Shown here: positions 61,654-64,000 of the stretch, in pieces
Layout of the letters: each line of letters begins with the position of its first letter
Position numbering within the stretch: position 1 is the stretch's first letter
Source of the DNA: Caulobacteraceae bacterium
Lineage (GTDB): Bacteria > Pseudomonadota > Alphaproteobacteria > Caulobacterales > Caulobacteraceae
Direction: 5' to 3'
Length of the DNA: 64,000 bases
Assembly: GCA_027452265.1 (NCBI GenBank)
Contig: DAIDGR010000025.1
Coordinates: 34,683-98,682 of the forward strand
Notes under the pieces: generated by a model
Seen by the model: the letters and a program-made list of their open reading frames with translations, nothing else
Told to the model about the DNA's origin: nothing
Database searches by the model: none
Translations under genes and position numbers: made by a program

Positions 61654-62538
61654 TTAGAAGTGCGTTCCGAAAATGAGGCCAATATCGATCCGGTTGTTGG
61701 CGTTGTAATAGGGATCTCCGTTTCCGTAGGTATCATCCAATACCTCGAAGCCGATATAGGCCTTTTTCCATAGGGTGTAGTCGACGCCTATCCCGAATTC
61801 TTCACCCGTATAGTCGAATTTCGTCGACGCGCTCAAAGTGGCCCCGGAATTGTTCGCGTAGGAGTAATTGATGGTGCTCTTCAGCCTGTTGTATCCGACC
61901 TTGCCGTAAATGAGGACGCGCGGGCTCAGCATCACCCCGGCGCGCACGCCGGCGCTGTAATCGTCCCCGGCACAGGCCAGACACCCGCTGGACGTGCTGA
62001 GATTGGTCGTGATCCGCCCATACGGGCCCAGGGTAAAGCGCCCGGCGATCGGGAGGTCGTAGCCGATTTCGCCGCCGACCGTGAAGTTGCTGCTCAGGTT
62101 CTGGCTGTAGCCGCCACAGTACCCGCCGCAATAGCCGCCATAGCCCCCGTAACCGCCCACGGGCGCTCCCGGTCCGCTCAGCTGCGACCAGCCGAACCGG
62201 ATTTCGGCCCTGGGCCCGGAAAAGGCGTGGATATCCGGCTCGGATACGACCCAGCCTCCGCCGCCTGGCCGGCCGTGCGGGGGCGGCCCGTACCCGGGAG
62301 GCGATCCGTAAGGCGGCGGCGCGCCGTAAGCTGGGGGCGCCCCATAGGCCGAGGACCCGCCGCTGGGCGAAGTCGGGCCGTAGGACGACGGACTTGTAGG
62401 CGAGGTGGGGCCGTAGGGTGAGGCCTGATTGTAGGCGACCTGGCCGGTGGGCGACGCCGTCGGACTGGTCTCCGCCAGGGCAGGCCCGGCCGCCAGAGCC
62501 GAGACCATCGTCATCGCGATCGCATGACCATACCGCAT
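61654..62538 (-). CDS. Outer-membrane beta-barrel protein with low-complexity N-terminal region
   Basis: 294 residues. The signal peptide (MRYGHAIAMTMVSALAAGPALA) is followed by a Pro/Ser/Tyr/Gly region with repeated YGPTSP and YGAPP/YGSPP units (about 38-90), a GGY repeat with two Cys (128-144) and then strand-rich sequence ending GLIFGTHF. The end resembles small OMP-beta-barrel proteins with a terminal aromatic residue. Function is unknown. A CLAC pair occurs later in the barrel region. It lies 198 bases downstream of the TetR start region on the same strand. Confidence 0.78.
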   Translation of the reverse strand: MRYGHAIAMTMVSALAAGPALAETSPTASPTGQVAYNQASPYGPTSPTSPSSYGPTSPSGGSSAYGAPPAYGAPPPYGSPPGYGPPPHGRPGGGGWVVSEPDIHAFSGPRAEIRFGWSQLSGPGAPVGGYGGYGGYCGGYCGGYSQNLSSNFTVGGEIGYDLPIAGRFTLGPYGRITTNLSTSSGCLACAGDDYSAGVRAGVMLSPRVLIYGKVGYNRLKSTINYSYANNSGATLSASTKFDYTGEEFGIGVDYTLWKKAYIGFEVLDDTYGNGDPYYNANNRIDIGLIFGTHF

Positions 62539-62755
62539 TCGTCCGGGTCCTCCCTACGTGTAGAGGACAGAATCCAATGGGAATGTTTCGCGATTGTGTT
62601 CCGGGGCGAATTTCGATCGGAGCGCCTAGAACCGGCGCGCCAGGCCTTGGCGCCGACGCGCATTTCGCTGTGAAGGGAACGCGACGCCTCGCCTGTCGGA
62701 TTGATGCGGACCGGGGAGCCGCAACTCCTGATTAGGGCGGCTTCGAGGCAGGACG

Positions 62756-63571
62756 CTACAGAATCACCTTGGACGGCTTGCCTGTCTGGGGGGTCTTCCA
62801 GAACGAGTGCCCCGAGTTTTTGGCGGCGAGGTCGGGCGGCAAACGCATCTCGTACGCCACCTTGGCGATGGTCTTACGCACCGAATGCAGCCCCGGCATG
62901 CCGAGATTGGAGTCGTACTCGGCCTCGCTGTAGGCGACGTTGTCGAAGGTGTAGACGTGCGGCGGCAGCTTGAGGGCCTCGCTCAGCATTCCCATCACGT
63001 CCCTGGGATGGGCGACGAGACGGTCGTAATCGACCACCACAAGCCGATCCGCGTGGGGACCATACCACGCCTCGCGCAGGCCAAGCCAAGGAAGGCCCAC
63101 CGTCCCCAGTTCCGAGTTCATCAACTGGTCCATGCGCGAATAGATGGAGCTGCCGGCCGTGAAGCCGAACGCCGCGGTGGTCTCCAGCGGGTTGGCCGAG
63201 AACTGGCGTTCGAAGCTGTTCAGGATCTCCTCGACGTCCCGCACCATGCAGACCACGAGCATGTTCGGGAACAGCTCAAGCAGAAGCGGCAACCGCGTCG
63301 TCCACAAGCGGTTCGAATCGAAAATGACCTTCCTGTCCACACCGGAATAGTAGGACTCGAACAAGCCCTTCAGGACGGATCGCCGAACGCTGTTGTCGTA
63401 GAAGGTATAGAACTCGCTCTGTCGGCTGAGCTTTGGCTGTACGGCCTGAACCAGCTCGAAGAGGGGGCTGGCGACACGGGCGTGGACGGCGGGATTCTGC
63501 CGGAGCAGTGAACTCAACAGCGTGGAGCCAGAGCGAGGCAGCCCGGAGATGAAGTGGAAGCGCTTGGACAT
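62756..63571 (-). CDS. Sulfotransferase family protein
   Basis: 271 residues. The 5'-phosphosulfate-binding loop SGLPRSGSTLLSSLL is at about 9-23 and a likely 3'-phosphate-binding segment is VCMVRDVEEILNSFERQ near residue 110. VVVDYDRLVAHPRDVM is also family-typical. It transfers a sulfo group from PAPS to an unknown acceptor. PAPS is supplied by CysD-CysNC. No obvious carbohydrate or peptide acceptor gene is adjacent. It diverges from mutT with a 122-base gap. Confidence 0.88.
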   Translation of the reverse strand: MSKRFHFISGLPRSGSTLLSSLLRQNPAVHARVASPLFELVQAVQPKLSRQSEFYTFYDNSVRRSVLKGLFESYYSGVDRKVIFDSNRLWTTRLPLLLELFPNMLVVCMVRDVEEILNSFERQFSANPLETTAAFGFTAGSSIYSRMDQLMNSELGTVGLPWLGLREAWYGPHADRLVVVDYDRLVAHPRDVMGMLSEALKLPPHVYTFDNVAYSEAEYDSNLGMPGLHSVRKTIAKVAYEMRLPPDLAAKNSGHSFWKTPQTGKPSKVIL

Positions 63572-63693
63572 GCGGCAAAGCCTATCCCACCCAATTTCGC
63601 GCCAGACAACACGGGGACGGCCCCGCGCGAGGCCTGACGCCGCACCTGACCTGGCGTGATAAGACGCGCCGAGCCTTGAAGGAGACCGCGTCG

Positions 63694-64000
63694 ATGAGCC
63701 TGCTGCTGGTGGTCGCCTGCGCCCTGATTGATGTCGATGGCCGGGTGCTGATCGGCCAGAGGCCCGCCGGCAAGAGTCTTGGCGGGCTGTGGGAGTTTCC
63801 CGGCGGCAAGATCGAGCCGGGCGAGACGCCGGAGGGCTGCCTGATCCGCGAGCTGGAAGAGGAGCTGGGGATCCAGGTCGCCAAGGCCTGCCTCGCGCCC
63901 TTCGTCTTCGCCAGCCACGCCTATGACGACGCCCATCTCTTGATGCCGCTCTATCTCTGCCGGCGCTGGGAGGGCGTGGTGCGGCCCCTGGCCCATGACG
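63694..64000 (+). CDS. mutT: 8-oxo-dGTP diphosphatase / Nudix hydrolase (partial)
   Basis: The first 102 residues are in the window; the gene continues beyond 64000. The Nudix box GGKIEPGETPEGCLIRELEE followed by ELG is complete and in the expected place, and the start (MSLLLVVACALIDVDGRVLIGQRP) matches MutT. It hydrolyses 8-oxo-dGTP to avoid mutation. AAGGAG lies about 8 bases before ATG 63694. Confidence 0.92.
   Translation, partial: MSLLLVVACALIDVDGRVLIGQRPAGKSLGGLWEFPGGKIEPGETPEGCLIRELEEELGIQVAKACLAPFVFASHAYDDAHLLMPLYLCRRWEGVVRPLAHD

Noticed and set aside
1..64000. tRNA, rRNA, insertion sequences, phage or integrase genes
   Set aside because: No cloverleaf, rRNA-like or transposase/integrase sequence was recognised; composition is uniform along the window.

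Overview
The window is a GC-rich alphaproteobacterial chromosome segment. It is most likely from a Caulobacteraceae-type organism (Caulobacter, Phenylobacterium or a relative). Supporting signs are the fused CysN-CysC, a GTTC-N7-GTTC LexA-type box, intergenic palindromes carrying GANTC (CcrM) sites, the NodT-family outer-membrane factor, a CYP153-like P450 and the mraZ-to-murG cell-wall operon. The genus is an inference. I see no rRNA, tRNA, CRISPR array, insertion sequence or prophage.

Layout. 1-8.9 kb holds a partial proline iminopeptidase, a DUF423 membrane protein, an overlapping trio (CrtC/AttH-like protein, APH-type phosphotransferase, small helical protein), a quinone-reductase-like MDR enzyme, two exported proteins of unknown function and the sulfate-activation genes cysD-cysNC. 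9.1-14.1 kb is a short-chain dehydrogenase followed by a complete EmrA/EmrB/NodT-type efflux system. 14.2-23.7 kb carries GTP-dependent PEP carboxykinase, a thioesterase-like protein, a thiolase, an MFS transporter, alanine dehydrogenase and a large secreted metzincin-type protease. Four palindromic intergenic repeats lie among these genes.

23.8-35.7 kb is the centrepiece: mraZ-rsmH-ftsL-ftsI-murE-murF-mraY-murD-ftsW-murG, with most junctions overlapping by 1-8 bases. The roughly 360-base region upstream of mraZ is rich in signals: a 3x16-bp tandem repeat, a LexA-type box, two similar palindromes 33 bp apart, and three exact 10-bp-spaced CCCA (TGGG on the other strand) MraZ-type boxes. The cluster stops after murG; murC, murB, ddl, ftsQ, ftsA and ftsZ do not follow.

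35.8-45.7 kb has an 11-Asp-box secreted protein with a small exported partner, a VC0807-type membrane protein translationally coupled to an unlisted 49-residue membrane protein, a ClC antiporter, and a two-gene cytochrome unit. The latter is a Cyc2-like cytochrome-porin fusion whose end overlaps a soluble cytochrome c gene. 44.2-49.8 kb is an alpha-galactoside cluster (GPH symporter, SMP-30 lactonase, PhyH oxygenase, GH36 alpha-galactosidase).

49.8-64 kb is a series of regulator-target pairs: MarR with a ClC-CBS channel and a 19-bp operator; LysR with DoxX and a LigB-type dioxygenase; TetR with a CYP153-like P450; LysR with YeiH; and TetR with a SnoaL-like protein and a perfect 16-bp palindrome. 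It also contains a CYTH-CHAD protein, a low-complexity outer-membrane protein, a sulfotransferase and a partial MutT.
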